Notes under the pieces: generated by a model
Database searches by the model: none
What the model was told of the DNA's origin: nothing
Seen by the model: only the letters and a program-made list of their open reading frames with translations
NCBI GenBank assembly: GCA_018971925.1
Contig: JAGWZT010000084.1
Coordinates: forward strand, 1-7,683
Length of the DNA: 7,683 nucleotides
Direction of reading: 5' to 3'
Source: Lysobacteraceae bacterium
GTDB lineage: Bacteria > Pseudomonadota > Gammaproteobacteria > Xanthomonadales > Rhodanobacteraceae
In this document: one piece after another, positions 7,601 to 7,683 of the stretch
Numbering within the stretch: the first letter of the stretch is position 1
Layout: each line of letters starts with the position of its first letter
Position numbers and translations under genes: made by a program

Positions 7601-7683
7601 GAAACATTAAAAGCAACGCTCGGCGATTTCTCGAAGGACTTCTGGGTACCGACCATCCAGTACAAGGTGCCGGAAGACGACCT
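4631..7683 (+). CDS. Secreted Asp-box beta-propeller protein, second paralogue (3' end outside window)
   Basis: Open for 1017 codons without a stop and cut by the window edge. Residues 1-21 form a signal peptide (K2, hydrophobic core, A-S-A|A cleavage). Asp boxes start at 71, 125, 176, 234, 283, 329, 371, 517, 584, 639 and 683, followed by T-H-G-Y-G-L-W (718-724), in register with the upstream gene. The opening N-L-G-P-x-x-S-G-G-R-V and G-T-G-E segments are typical of this Asp-box repeat family. Differences from the neighbour are six mature-region cysteines (278, 292, 403, 413, 795, 840) and a lysine-rich linker at 797-836. An Ig-like domain ends with D-P-R-V at 926-929 and a helical tail follows. 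By comparison with the neighbour's tail, roughly 65-70 residues are missing, so the stop should lie about 200 bases past the edge. The ligand or substrate is unknown. C10 sits in F-A-A-C but too early, and inside the hydrophobic core, so a lipoprotein is unlikely. Confidence 0.92.
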   Translation, partial: MKTSLVFAACVALAVAGAASAATKPTGPFANLKFRNLGPAVSGGRVSATVGVSGKPGVYYVGTAGAGLWKTTDDGIKWDNVFKHGDAASIGAVALAPSNPKVIWLGTGEANPRNDVLLGHGVYFSPDAGKTWQFKGLADAGLISNIVVSPKDPDTVYVAVLGNPWKPSETRGVFMTTDGGKNWKKVLYVNDTTGASDIEMDPSNPNVLLAGMWTEQRKPWTQINGSTDGGIWKSTDGGRTWNKLAGGLPTTDPTDRVRIGFAPSSPNIVYATMPTKKCILWGSTDSGANWKCISNNHELAVRMFYFSSFAVAPDNPKTLYFSSFNLMKSTDGGKTAKVIDRDVHVDHHSIWIDPKNPKRIIQGNDGGAFESVDGGKSWRSFNNMPIEEFYTVAISNTVPFGVCGGIQDDNAACGPSNSLSRDGIWGADWWNPSGGDGTYVVPAPSDPSIVYAASQTGFTSRIDTKNWTRKFIRPVMTSMGDTPISQLQYRFNWAAPIAVSANDPNTVYIGGNVVFKSTDGGANWQPISKDLTRDIKEHQPVAGGPVFHDISSAENTDTIISISLAPTDGKVIWVGTDDGLVWVSKNGGANWTNVSAGLPQAVKLGRIYQIGVSPFDAGTAYIAVDGHMLGDEHPYVLKTSDYGAHWTGIANGLPDNHAAVVVREDPNRKGLLALGTMRGLYLSFDDGANWHAMTGNLPTMAVWDLKFTKSPHDLVLATHGYGLWILDNIEALEQWQPKLADASFHLFPSAQGTEWIEFGGRHIGPAPGEFKTPNPPSGPTIVYSLAKAVDVPKACAKKENKSGDDTAQTSAHSKQRGDKEQKGAKKSGKEKEHRPSFEQCNPVVVTVTDSAGKPVASFHAPGKAGINEASWNMRYTGVELPKALRAEERPDESDAPKGPLALPGSYQVKVEAKGHSATQTVQVVADPRVNPPMDVQRAAFDTAMRLRGEAAADVAMIGRSYDMMQTLDKVLDSTKDAAAGSPKAKLHASAETLKATLGDFSKDFWVPTIQYKVPEDD
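4841..6700 (+). repeat. Eleven Asp-box repeats in the second propeller gene
   Basis: Spacings between successive boxes are 54, 51, 58, 49, 46, 42, then a 146-residue gap, then 67, 55 and 44, almost identical to the upstream gene. The sixth box (residues 329-336) ends in Ala rather than Trp. The ninth has Asn in place of Asp (S-K-N-G-G-A-N-W). Confidence 0.85.
5306..5353 (+). repeat. Tandem 24-base microrepeat encoding a doubled S-T-D-G-G
   Basis: Residues 226-233 (S-T-D-G-G-I-W-K) and 234-241 (S-T-D-G-G-R-T-W) are adjacent 8-residue units sharing the DNA core ACCGACGGCGGC exactly 24 bases apart. The upstream paralogue has a single Asp box here, preceded by N-G-L-G-S-G, so the extra half-box looks like a local duplication or convergence. 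Confidence 0.7.
7019..7138 (+). other. Lysine-rich low-complexity linker in the second propeller protein
   Basis: Codes for residues 797-836: ten Lys and two Arg in forty residues, plus Glu, Asp, Ser, Gly and Gln, with no Leu, Ile, Val, Met, Phe, Tyr or Trp. It is predicted to be disordered and strongly basic. It lies between the propeller region and the Ig-like domain, and is bracketed by C795 and C840. The upstream paralogue has no counterpart. Confidence 0.8.

Overview
The window is a GC-rich bacterial chromosome segment with three genes, all on the + strand, and no RNA genes, CRISPR arrays, insertion sequences or phage genes that I can see. The strong G/C preference at third codon positions, the purine-rich ribosome binding sites and the kinds of protein suggest a Gram-negative proteobacterium. 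The protein styles remind me of Lysobacterales (Xanthomonadales, Rhodanobacter-like), but that placement is inference and no marker gene is present to test it.

Layout. Positions 62-1135 encode an exported metallo-beta-lactamase-fold hydrolase related to ribonuclease Z, with a full set of zinc-ligand motifs. A 187-base gap (1136-1322) carries a plausible -10 box and a good ribosome binding site. Positions 1323-4487 encode a 1054-residue secreted beta-propeller protein of the Asp-box / VPS10-sortilin-like repeat family (often labelled 'glycosyl hydrolase' or 'BNR repeat protein'). A 143-base gap (4488-4630) contains a perfect 13-bp hairpin. From 4631 to the window edge runs a second, larger member of the same family. 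It is open for 1017 codons and cut off by the end of the window.

How the genes relate. The two large genes are full-length paralogues in tandem. All eleven Asp boxes of one fall in register with those of the other, and a shared T-H-G-x-G-x-W motif closes the propeller region at nearly the same residue number. Both end in an Ig-like beta domain followed by a helical tail. They have diverged in one clear respect: the first is completely cysteine-free, while the second has six cysteines that fall in three close pairs, one pair bracketing a 40-residue lysine-rich linker absent from the first. Their biochemical function is not established. The repeats show the fold, not a substrate. All three products carry apparent signal peptides, so the region encodes cell-envelope or extracellular proteins. 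Nothing in the sequence ties the hydrolase functionally to the propeller pair.

I did not find a clearly new multi-gene system. The most interesting item is the diverged tandem propeller pair.
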